In this document: positions 22,848-34,900 of the stretch, piece by piece
Layout of the letters: every line of letters begins with the position of its first letter
Position numbering within the stretch: the stretch's first letter is position 1
Assembly: GCF_963678635.1 (NCBI RefSeq)
Contig: NC_087070.1
Location: forward strand, 54,290,617 to 54,354,616
DNA from: Symsagittifera roscoffensis
Lineage: Eukaryota > Xenacoelomorpha > Acoela > Convolutidae
Direction: 5' to 3'
DNA: 64,000 nt
Translations under genes and position numbers: made by a program
The notes under the pieces: generated by a model
What the model was told of the DNA's origin: nothing
Databases searched by the model: none
What the model saw: only the letters and a program-made list of their open reading frames with translations

Positions 22848-22953
22848 CAACCTGAAGCGTGATTTTCTTTCGAAGTCTTCAAAATTCGTTGGCTATGCTC
22901 GGTCCAAATTGACGATAGAAGAAATCAAAACCGGTGTCAAACCTCATTTCAAG
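22848..22953 (+). CDS. G6PD: G6PD exon (GYARS segment)
   Basis: Bounded by TGCTTCAG| and AAG|GTAAGA. After one carried-over base it reads [20 protein letters not shown], then [22 protein letters not shown] is the classic G6PD strand after the Rossmann beta-alpha-beta. It ends in phase 0 and continues into [14 protein letters not shown] of the next exon. The upstream partner (ending phase 2) was not located. Confidence 0.85.
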
Positions 22954-25900
22954 GTAAGAAGTATAAACGGACATTAACGTTAAGTCAAGTTCAAATAAAC
23001 TCATTTAATTACCCTTCCAGATGAGCAAGGATATTGTTTTAAAATCAGCTATTAGATTTTAATCCTGCAAATTGCTAACAGAATGGCGAAAATAGAACTA
23101 GCAAATATATCGGTTCAAGGTAACATCCTCCGCCCCAAATAGACTTAGTTAAGATCCTCCGCCCCATTGTTCAGTTTAATTTAAATCTACTTAGCGCTGC
23201 ATGTAAAACGCTCTATTCTGATTGGCTGAAAGTTCGAACTCAGAACTAAGTTAGCATCCTCCCCCCTAAATGATTTGGGGGGGGGGGGGGGAATATTAAC
23301 TTGGTCCAATATATTAAGGCGTGCTCTTAAAGGCTGTACATGTTTTAAACTGTCTTAAACTGACTGATTTATTCCTTTCGAATTTCTGAATAATGAATTC
23401 TGATTGGCTGACAAAATTGCTGCGCATACGCTTCTTCGCGCAATAAAGATGCCCCTTTCTTTCAAAGTGCGTTTTATGAAATTAACTTTGGTCGATTTTT
23501 TTTACTTCTTGTCTACTTGATTTACCGTATCGAGCGACGAGTCTAGGATTTTCTCGAGGGGGGGGGGGGGGGGGGGGGGCGGATAATCAAAAAAAAAAAT
23601 TCAAAAATTTTATCGACCTTTTTTTAGGTCGACCAAATTGATTTTCCGAGCCCTCATAAAACAATAAAATAATGACCCTCTTTTGGCCACATTCTCCTCC
23701 GCAGGCAAAAATTTTGAATAAACTGGTTAAAAAATTGCGTTGTTCAGGCCTGCGCTTCCCCCTCAAAACTATAAAATTTTGGCGGTCCGTCCAGGAGCGC
23801 GCCCCCTCTCAGGGTTTCGGCCCCCTGCCGACCCAAAGGGTCCCCCCTTTGCACTATTTTGAGATATCCATTTTTGGCTGACTAACTTAAAAAATTTTTT
23901 AAAGGGGCGAGCGCGCGCCGAAAAAACGCGATTTTTGGTCAAAATTTTCCAAAAAGTGCCGTAAAACGCCTTTGTGGCCTGTTTTTTCAAAAATTTGCCT
24001 GCGGCGCAGAGATTTTGGTCCAATTAGTGCCTTTATAGTGCTTTATGAGAGCTCAGAATATCAATTACCAATTTGGTCGACCTTAAAAAAAGGTCGACAA
24101 AAGTTTTTTTTTAAATTTTGAAAATCCGCCACCACGCCCCTTCTCGAGAAATTCCTAGATCCGCGCCTTGGTCCGTCAGCCAAAAATGAATATCTCAAAA
24201 TAGTACAAGGGGGGACCCTTTGGGTCGGCAGGGGGTAGAATCCCTGTGAAAAGAGCGAACGACCACCCCCCCCCCCCCCTAAATCCGCCCCTAACCTTAT
24301 CACTTTTTTGGTACAGGTAATTGAGTTCATGAGTTTCTGCGCAAGTTTTTGATTGATTTTTTGACATTGTATTCATTGCGGTTGAGCCTGTAATGTTAAA
24401 AGCGCAAGCCTTAAGTGCAAATCAGAATTATCAAATCAAAAAATTTTGATGTGGAAGGTTTGACTTTTAATTTATTTTAACGTGCGCTTTTGTTTTTCAT
24501 TTCCCGAGTAGACATACATGTGCACGTCCGAAAGCAAAATGGAAAGGACGCGAAACAGCATCGCAATTTTGGTTTCAAACTTGGGTTTAAACTGTAAAGT
24601 TTTGCTTACGAAGTTATTGCAAGCCAAAAGTTTGGCCCAGTTTTGCGACAATTTCCACGGGGTAGAAGTCTCACACATGGTCCAGAACTAAAGTGATGGA
24701 GTCGGATTTTTACACTAGCGTCAGCTCAGTGTATTATTAAGAAGATTCATTTTTTTCTAATCTTAAGTCGCAAATATTGGTGCCGCTTTTCGGGCACCTT
24801 ACAGCTTTTTGCTAGCATGTGCTTTGTCATTCGAATAGTAACACAGTTGATGCATAATGCTTTTTTAATCCATCAAATGAACCGAAAAAAGCTATTTGTT
24901 TCAAACAACAACAGGAATAAAAACTCTATTTCAGATTTTTAACTCAATGTATCTCGTAATTTTTGTAAATGCATAATTTATACAAAATATGGCTTTATGC
25001 TTTGCGATTTTTTAGATGCAAAGTTAGTGTGAATGCCTTCAGTTTGTTATATTCCAAATTACTTGCAAAATTATGTCTTTTAGTATTTGTTGCTACTTTT
25101 GTTGCATCGCATTGGTAATTTATTTGCATATGTAGCTGCTTAATTTGTGACTAGTGTTTGCCAATTGTTAAGTTTTTCTGGCCGAGAGGGCTGGGGTGAG
25201 ACTCCAATACTCGAGGTTGGAGGTTTGTAGCCCATATGTCGCAAAAGTTTTTACTTGTTCGAGGCTTAGGTACTTTCAAATATCGAGCAGCAAAAGTGTG
25301 AACTGGAAAAAACTTTACTGGACTATTTTTCTCTGAAAAGTACACGGATCAAATTAAAAAAAACATGGCCCAAATCTTAAAAGTGGGCCATGTACATTTT
25401 AAAATTTGAAATTCGAAAGTTGAAGTTTTTTCAAAAAACAGTCCTTGTTTGTTCCGTTTCCTTGAATTCATCTGAGCGGTCTCAAATGTTATTCACGCTT
25501 TGATTGATGATTTTTCTGGCCAAAAATATTCATACATTTCATTTTCATTTGCTTAATGCAGAAAAATACGGACCTTGTCTTGGAGTTTTAAAATTGAATT
25601 TTAGTTCTCAGATTTCTCAGCGGACATAGTTTTATTGAAAAAAGTCAATGATGAAAGCTTTAAAATTATCTGTGATGTAATTTTTTTTATGGAGTTCCAA
25701 TGTTGGAAAAAAACAGTCGCTTCCGATTTTGTTTTTGGCTTCTTATTTTTTGGTTATGTTAATCTTCTGATGTTTATTCGATGTTTGGTGACTGTTCGAC
25801 TAGCATTAACATTTGAAAAACCGAAAGTATATCGACTAGCATAATTTTCATAGCTTTTTTTCAGTGATACAAACCAACAAAAAATCCGTTCAAATTGAAA

Positions 25901-28900
25901 CAAGCATTTCTGAGAAATATTAGAGTGAGCAATTGAGAAACTAAGAAATCAATAAACAAAGAAAAGTCATAAACACATAAATTGAAATCAGTGCCACACC
26001 AACCTGTAGTGGCTTGATCCGAACGCTGATCACTGTGCAAATTGTGAAATCTGTGAAGAAACTGATTTATATAACTTCTGGCTTGAGTTGTGTTTTCTCG
26101 ACGGAAGTTGGGTTTTTAGGTGGAAATCAAAATATCTGAATTATACTTATTTTTTAAGAATTTTACATGGTTTTTGGGTTGTTCATTGGATTTTTAGCCA
26201 ATGTTTTTTTGGGTTGTTAGGTGGAACTCAAAATATCCGAATTATACTCAACTGTTTAGCAATTTATAATTTTTGGATGTCAGTTTAAATAATTGTCATT
26301 GATTCGTTTAGATCGCTAGATTATTATCTTTGCGATAAGCAAGGGTGTTGCATTCGGGTAATAGATTGTTTTCCCGCAAACAACTTAGTTCACAGAATTT
26401 GCACGCGAAAATGATATTTGTATTACTTCTTTTATTAATAGCTAAATTTCTAGAAAAATTCTGCGCAGCTGGCGCTGTGGTAAAACACATACTAGAGACG
26501 ACAAAGGCCGAGAGTGCGATTTCAGTTGGGACCTATTTCTTATAAACAAAGTTTTTGGTTAATTTAGACAATCGTCTGTCTGCCTATTTTTGTCGGCTTA
26601 CTTCCGGCAGAAAGGAATCTTTCGAAGGGTCGGCTTCTTTCTGGTTAAAGTATCTGGTCATTTTGTTAACGTTGCTGCTTGTTTCGTTCCATGTTTTTTT
26701 CGGCTTTGCAATTTTTATAAATGTTTTTGACAAAAAGTTACAATTGTTTGAAATTTTTTTGGCATTGTTACCCATGCGATAAGCAAGGGTATTTCGATTT
26801 GCCTTTTAATTTCCTTTTAATCATAGTCATCACAATTGCGAGAGCAAGTGTCTTGTAATGGCGTGGCGCTTTAGACTTTTTTCCCTAAACAACATTTGAA
26901 GTTGATGTTGCTTTATTATCGAACCATAGTATATGCTAGGCACCAGCGCACTTGGTCTGGAGGTAGTGCTATTGCTTTAGTGCACTTGGAGGTAGTGCTT
27001 TTGGTCTGGAGGTAGTGCAATTGGTCAGAGGTTCGAGTCTCGGCCGGACCTCGTTTTTTTCAGTGTCTGGCGTGGAAATATTTGTCGGCTGATGTTTTGT
27101 CGGCTTAGTTGCCACACCACAATTTTTTTGCTGTAACCAGTTTTAATTGTAGCATCAAGTGTCGTTGACCAACTCCTGTAGTTTTTTAAAATGTCTATAC
27201 CTGGCTGGTACATTTTCCGTTTTTCTTAACTATTCTCGCTTAGAAATTTTATTCGGCTTAAAGACAAAATGATTATTCTTGTTTTTTTGTCAATCAGTTT
27301 GCCTCTGTGCCTCTGTGTTAGTTTTTGTATCGCAAGTGTTGCTAAGTTAGATGTTAAATCTTGCATAGCCTGCAGTATACTTGGGACAACTCGCAAAAAA
27401 TGATAACTGACCGTAGAATTTTTAAAAAACCAATCTGTAGATTCAGGTCCTCTATATTATATTTCGGAAGTTATTGGGTAACCATTACCTAGCTATGGCA
27501 AGGTGGTTGTGAAATTTTGAGAAAATTAAGAAATTTTTTTGATTTTCAGACCATTTTTTGGCTCGAGTTGCCAACACGGTCAAACATTGTTATTTTCAAC
27601 CGTCATTCGAAACTGAAATACCCGTCATACTATGATAAAAAAATTTTATGACACCTGCTGTTTTGCACAGGTGGTAAGAAAAATGGGTGTTTTGGTGCTT
27701 TGTCTGCTGCAAAAGTTTTTAACAAAGAATCGAAAAAACGCAAGCGAAAACGCACTCAAATAAGCATGTAGCTTATTGAGAGGGTTAATCCTTTAAACAT
27801 TTAGCTCATTTAATTAATGAGCGTCATTCAAAAAATATAATTCAGAGCAAAACGGCGGATGACGAAGCGGCTTTTGATGACTTCTTTGCAAGCAGCTCCT
27901 ACATATCGGGCAGGTACGACGAAGTGTCCTCCTTCATCAAACTATCCGAACACCTCGCATCGCTCAGTTTGGAGTCGACCTCGAAGGGAGTGAATGTGAA
28001 TTATATTTTCTACCTCGCAGTCCCACCCTCAGTGTTTGATGCGGTCACTTCTAACATCAAACTATGCTGCATGGCGCCCAAGTTAGTCTACTCTTCAAAA
28101 AACACAAAATTAGCCGGTGGCTTCGAATAAAAGTAGCATAGAATAGCTTTATCACCGTCGTCTTTCATTAAAACTTTTTAAATTTCAATTAATTAAAATT
28201 TTTCAAATAAGTTCTATTGATTTTTAGGTCCGATTGTGGAAATCTGCTCTGCATAAGCAGGCATGCCCTTACTTTTGGGTTTAAAAACGTATGGCTTCCA
28301 GACACGTCAAATTTTTCAACTTGACCTTTTAGTGAAATTTTGATCGAAAACCAACCGGCCAATTGTCGATTACTGGTTCAACCGCTGGATCAGCCGGTAC
28401 CCCTCTTTTGTAAAAAAAAATTAATAGCCATCGGAAAAATCAATTAAGTCTTTTATGACCGTTTTTGGGAAAATCTATAACTGAGAAACTGCCCTAGAGA
28501 TCGGAAATAAGGGTTCAATTTATAGAAAAAATGCGATAATTTTCTATGCGGAAGCGGCAACGCCTTAATTTTGTAGATTTTCTTCACTGCTGAAGAATAA
28601 GCAGCTACGCCCTAATTTTTTTATGAAAACTTATGAACTTGGAGCGCGATTTTTTTTTGTTCTCAAAAACTGCTCCGCTATTCTGAGGATAATGATTCAG
28701 TTGAAAGAACATGGTGTAAACTTCTCCCCTGCATACACGGTTACACACTATTTTTTTTATAGAAAAGCCGGCTTGCGCTCACCAAATTCCTTTTTTCCAA
28801 AAGCTTCAAAGTTTTTCGGATTTTTTTTAAAAACTACCCTGCAAGTTTGACGTGGCGTTCAATTGAAAAATGGAGTAGCAGGCATCTCCCCTTCATGAGA

Positions 28901-31900
28901 GGTTGAACTTTTTTTTAGTAGAGAAACTACTTAGCTTTTGGTAAAGTCATAAGAATTCTAAAAATCTGAAATAGGTGCCTCCAGTTTTAGCTGGGGCCCC
29001 TTTTTGCTGGATAATTTCGGATCCAAAACATTCAGTCCATTTTTTTGGTTGTGTTGTCTTTTTGCTGAAGTTTAGTCGTAACATTTTTAAAGTATTTTTA
29101 GGTTTAAGCTTTCGGCATAGTTTCAACATCTGTAGGAGTCTCAATATATTATATATTTGAATGCGGACTGCGCTATCTCACCGTCCTTAAGCTTTCTTAA
29201 CGTTTTGCGTGTTCAAGGAAAGAACTTTTTCACGCTTAAGCTTTATCGTATGTTGCAATGGTTAAGATTTTTTTTGGATTTGCAATTTGAATTTAGTGTT
29301 TATTCCATTAAGTTTGAAATTAGCACACCAATAGTGGGATGCTTTCAGGTTTCTCCAGGGGTTGCGAATATAGCCTCCTTTTACGAATCTCCATTTCTTT
29401 ACACTTGAGATATGACTATTTTTAGGATTTTTTCAAAAATTTTCAGAAATTTTTTACGAAATATGAAATTCCCATTCTTGTAGTTGGGTACCGTGAGGGT
29501 TATTTCAGGGTATTACAACCTTGCCGCCAAATTTGACTGCACAAATACTTATTATTATGTATTTTTCGTATTATGCATTATTATGTACTATTCAAGATAT
29601 GACATTTTTTATGATTTTTCAAAAAAAAAATTTTTAATTCAAAAAAATTGAAATTTCTGTCTCTATACTGAGGCGTTGTTAGGAAACTCCCAGGTTTTAC
29701 AAGTAGTGCCACCAAATATGAATGTACAAATGTTTGTAGTTTCCGAGATATGACTTTTTAAAATAATTTTTTCAAAATTTTCAGAAAACTTAGGTTTACA
29801 AAATTTCACAGAAGTTGAAATTCCCAGCACTAAAGTTGAGAATTGTCAGGGTACTCTCGGGGGTTGCAAATCTTGCCTCCAATTTTGGCTGCTCAAATGC
29901 GTTAAGTTTCCGATACAATGTTTATCCAATATTTTCAAAAAAAAATCAAAAAACTTAATCTAAAAAAACTTAAAGGTTGAAATTATCACTAATATGGTGG
30001 CGTGCTGTTTCAATATGGACTCAAAATAGGACTGCTCAACGCATTTGATTCTCCTAGATATGAAATTTTTTGCTTTTATAAAAATTTCAAAAGTGTAATA
30101 TTTTTTTTTCAAACTTTGAAATTGTCGACGCATGGCATATACGTACGTTCTAACGAAATGAAAGAAAACTAAATTAAACTAGAGTCTCTTTTATGAATTC
30201 AGTTATTTCGCCAGTGAAATCATTTTATTTGGAATGTCCAGTTGTATGCCAACGGCCATTTTTAGATTTTGTTTCTGAGTTGAAAATACAAAGATCTGAA
30301 ACCCAGCAGTTCTGTAGATTTGACCATTTTAGTTTTAAAAGAAATTGCATTCATTGTTAATTTTCAATTCATTTTTTTAATTGTAAGCAATTTTCAAGTT
30401 CATTAATCTGTTCATAAGCACCGGAGGTGCGTTACACGCTAGTTTTGTTGATTTTCGTTATTTGATAACAAGCCTCGTGTTTTTTTTCCTCATATGAAAA
30501 TTTTTGAGAAGGTTTTTCAATTGTTAATTTGAATGTTTTCATCATTGCGATAAGCAAGGGAGTTGCTATCTGGTACTAAAATTTTTACCCGTTAATATAT
30601 TTGATCACAGATTGAATGAAATTGGCTATCATCTCTATCCGTTTGTACTTTCTCAACAACTAGAAAAATTTTGACCATGTATGCTATTCAAATGGGCGTT
30701 TGCTCGTTCTATTCGAAATTAGTTTTTTCTAGTTGTTGGAAATTTTCCGATTCCAATTTCAATATATCAGTTTTTTTCCTATTTTTATTCGGTATAAAAT
30801 TTTCAGCTTATAATATATCGGCTTAGAGGCGTGTTTTTGATTCCTCTGAGGAGCAAAAAATGGTTTTTTTTGAGGGAGACTTAAAAAATTTTGAGGGAAG
30901 TTTTTCCGATAAAACATTTTTACCAATAAAAGCATTCCAATAAAAACAAAACTTCTATAAAAAAAAAACTTTTTTTTCGGGGCAATGTGTGTCCTCTCAA
31001 AAGTTGTCTGCTTTGTTACAGTTCTATAAGTTTTTTTCATTCATATCGATGCTTATTTAACTTTCAATTGTCTTGCCTCTCAGCAGACTCTTTTGAAACG
31101 ATTTTTTTCAAAACAAAGTCAGGATAAAGGTAGAAAAAAATTTTCGATTTTTTTCTAAAGAAAATTTTTGGATTTTTTCTCTGGTTTTCCTCTATATTGC
31201 TGTTGGCTAGCTTGTATGCTATGTACTGGTTGTATCTCAAATGATGCGAAGCTTCGCTTCGCATCTGTGTTAGAAGTTTTAGAAATTCATGCTAGCAGTT
31301 TGTTTGAATGGCTGAATTTTGTTTGCGGAGTAGTCAAGATTTTCAAAATATTAATTCTCCGAGACTGACTTTTTTTGTTCTTGGATCTAAAATTTGCATT
31401 CTTTTAATTAAGATTCGATTAACATAGTTTAAACTCTTATATAGCTGCTGAAGATTTTTTCTTTCGTTCTCTTTTTTCATGAAAAGTCTTCATTTTGTTC
31501 AGGCTCAAATTTACTTTTTAGTGGTTTGAATTTTGATTATTTTAAAGGTCAGTTCTTTTCCTTTGTTAAAGGAAGGCAAGCTCCTCTATCGAAGAGCAAA
31601 AGTGAAAAGGTCTCACAAAACGTGATCGACTTTTAGTTTCTAAAGTGGGATTAATTTTCAGATTTCCGAGCGGAAAAAAATTTACTTTCTGATCCAGTTT
31701 TCTCAATTGATTTTCACTCATAAATTCAATGGCATTTAAAAAAAAACGTTTTTTATAAGTCAATTTTTTGTGTTTACTTGCGTTCATTGACTTTTTTCCA
31801 ACTGTCTACTGATTATGTTTTTTTTATTGCAAGTAGTTGTATATTCTGCATGAATGGGCAAGCGGTAAAAAGTTCCGTGATCTGTTTTATCTAAACTTTG

Positions 31901-34900
31901 CTATTTACAAAATTTCGAGACTTTTTGCATTGCAAGTGGTGCTCTGCTTCGCCTCCCTGTAAAAATGAATATGTATTTCAAATATCATTTTTATGGCCAT
32001 AGGGGTGTCACTCGCGTTGTCGTCGAAAAGCCGTTTGGCCACGATCTGGAGTCCTCGGAAGTACTGTCCAAACACCTGGCAACTCTGTTCTGGGAGCAGC
32101 AGCTATACAGAATAGACCACTACCTCGGCAAAGAAATGTCCCAGAACATGCTAGTTTTAAGGTAAGCAGTTAATTAGTGTGCTTGTGCTTAGAAAGCGTT
32201 ACCAGTCGAAATGAAGGATTTTTTTCCAGGTTAAAATCTTGTCTAACTGGATCATTTTGAGTGTGTAACTTATTTACACAAGCGAAGCGTGGTGTATTAT
32301 TACGAAGAATTTTTTTTCACCTGAGTCGCAAATAAAAGTGCTCATTTGGTGGCACTTTTGGTATATTTCAGTTGAATCATTCTTGAGCTTATTTAAGCAA
32401 TAATAGTTTGATAGCATATGTTACTGCCTTATTTTTGGTTAGTCTGGGGATTTATTGTTTGCGATAAAAGAGAGGGATTTATTGTTTTTCGTTTTTTTTT
32501 TGCGACGCTTTGTCAGTGTTTTGCTCTTTTCGCAGAAATTTCACATCTTGTAAAAAACTACGGTACCAATTTTAGAAGAATGGAAACCAATGGAAAAATC
32601 GTGGCTCTTTATGAGGTACCTCACGTTCTACGGTCTTCGAAAATTTGGGGATTTTTGGTTTATTTGTTTTGAATTATTCCATTTTCTCAAATATTTATTG
32701 CACATATCTGAGATGAAGGTGTCAATCACAAGAAAAATTTATGAGGGTCTCTCGTTCTCAAGCGGCAATTTTTTTAATTTGGTTACAAAATAAATTATGG
32801 CCTCAAACAAGCCAATTTTTTTGACAATTTGGTTAATTTATAAAACTTTTTAATTTTTTTTCAAGAACTACCCTGCCAAATCGGATATAAAGGGTTTAAC
32901 CGAAAAAAAAAAATACGTATGCGAATCGTACCAGCGCAAGCGGTTATGCAAAAATTGTGTTCGCCTTAGAAAATGTTCAATTTTTGAATTTTTGCCTCTT
33001 TCTTTGAAGTTTTCTTGATTTTTCAAAAACTAACCTGCTGATTATGAGGTTGATAGTTCATTAAAAGTAACATACTGCTTAGGTATTACGTGCGTTATTT
33101 TTGTCACTCTGTTTTTTTGTAGAAAAGCTGAATGGTCTTTGGAAAAATTCTTTTCTAATTTTTTTAACAGTTTTTAGAATTTTCGTCACTTTTCTCGAAA
33201 ACTGCTAAATCTCATGTTAAAGGCTGAATCTAAAAATCAGTTTGCGGAAGTCTTCATTCTAAAAATTAGGGTGCCGCAAATAGAGTTCATTCCCATGCTT
33301 CAGCAGAAAAAAAATCATGGATTTAGCGAAAGTCTAAATTTTGAATGTTGAATAGATTTTTGAAATCTTTTTCACTTTTTTTCGAAAACTTCATGGCCAG
33401 ATCTCAGTTAAAGACTTCAAAGATCGAGTAGTAGTTTTCTCATTTAAAAACTGTTAATCCAGTACTTAAGCAGAGAAACACTAGGGTGTAGCCTAAAGAA
33501 CATTTTTTTTTAATTTTCTAAATTACTCCTTTCCCTATCAGTACAATATATGATTACCTTTGCGATAAGCAAGGGTATTGCAGTCGGGTACTAGACTTTT
33601 TCACTAAACAACAATTTCCACAGGATGACTGAAAATTGAGCATCACAAAATGGTTCTCTATTTCTATCCAACTTGCACGTCTAAGAGCTGTAATTCAAAT
33701 TGGCTTCAACGACTGAATTGATAATTGTTTTACGGCTGAAATTTTTTTTAGATGCTAGTTGATTATTTATGGGCTTTTGGCTCTTTTTCTTTTTCCCACC
33801 TCACAGGACCATCCAGTTTATGGTCTAACGAGTGGTTTTTACGAGGTAAATTATGAAGACCAAATATGTTTGCCTTGGCATAATCAGTCTGCATGTCAAC
33901 TTTCATGACAATCGGCCAATGTGAACAAAAATTTTAATCATTAAATATTGCAGAAGGGGGAAAAGGAAAAAGAGTCGGGTTTTTTTTTTGATTTTGACCC
34001 AATTTCTGTCAGCCTACTTACCGGGTAATCAATTCTGTAATGTTTTGGTTCAATTTTTTATGTACTTTTTTCTTTAATTTTTTGAGGGTAAATATAGTTC
34101 AAGGTTTTCTGGTTTTTATAGGCGCCAAACTTTTCTTTTAGAAATCAAACGTTTTCGAATTTTTCCGCTAAAATTTTTTGCAATAAATTTTCAGTTTTTC
34201 TCGGTTGCATGGTTTCTGAATTTTTTTGTTTGTTTTAGAAGTGCGTGAAACGAGATTGACTTTAAATTAGCAAGGTGTATTTAAGGTTTGAGCAATTTTT
34301 GAAATTAATTGAAGTTGATGGTTTAACGTAGTGTTTCAATATGTCACAAAAATTGATAAATTTCCAGAATTTTTTTATGCAAGATTGAATCTACGGTTTT
34401 GTGTACAAAGGAATGAGGCGGCAAGTTCGCACGAGATGCAGGAAAGTGGTTGTTTCTGGCTGATTTTTTAAATTTCCTATGTTGGCGTTTTTTAATGTTT
34501 GATTTGATCTAGCTCTCTTACCGTTGCGAATAAATTTCACAATTTATAATTTTGATACAATTGGGTTTTTTCATAGGCTTTCAGAGTTTTTCGTTAAGTT
34601 TTTTCTGTAGCAACTGTTTCTAATTTTTGCATTCATGTTTTCGAAAGTTCGTTTTTTGTTTATCTCATACCAAAGCAATTAGCGGATAGTGTCTCTCACC
34701 CCGTTTGTTTTTGTTGGATATGCAGATTGTTTGTTTGCAAAGTTAAATGAACAGTTTTCGAGTACTTTTAGGATTTTTTGCATTTCAATTTTTTGATGGA
34801 AATGTTTCTCATCGTTTTTGATCTATTGGTTATCAGGACGAAATGCAAAGATTTAAGCCCAAATCCTTCTTTTGTTTTGAAGGTTTGAGAGAGTGAGGTG

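Larger units (their letters stand above)
22954..27845. other. G6PD intron (4892 bp) with several MITE-like and SINE-like insertions
   Basis: Contains an inverted-repeat MITE (23104-23317), a poly-G/foldback cluster (23536-24300), a family E copy (24712-25290) and a tRNA-derived SINE (26945-27150). Two copies of a GCGATAAGCAAGGG-tagged repeat occur near 26331 and 26776. No other coding exon was recognised. Confidence 0.7.

Noticed and set aside
26950-27060. Functional tRNA gene from the GGTTCGAGTC arm
   Set aside because: Only the TpsiC arm is convincing; the 5' half is a short tandem repeat, so SINE.
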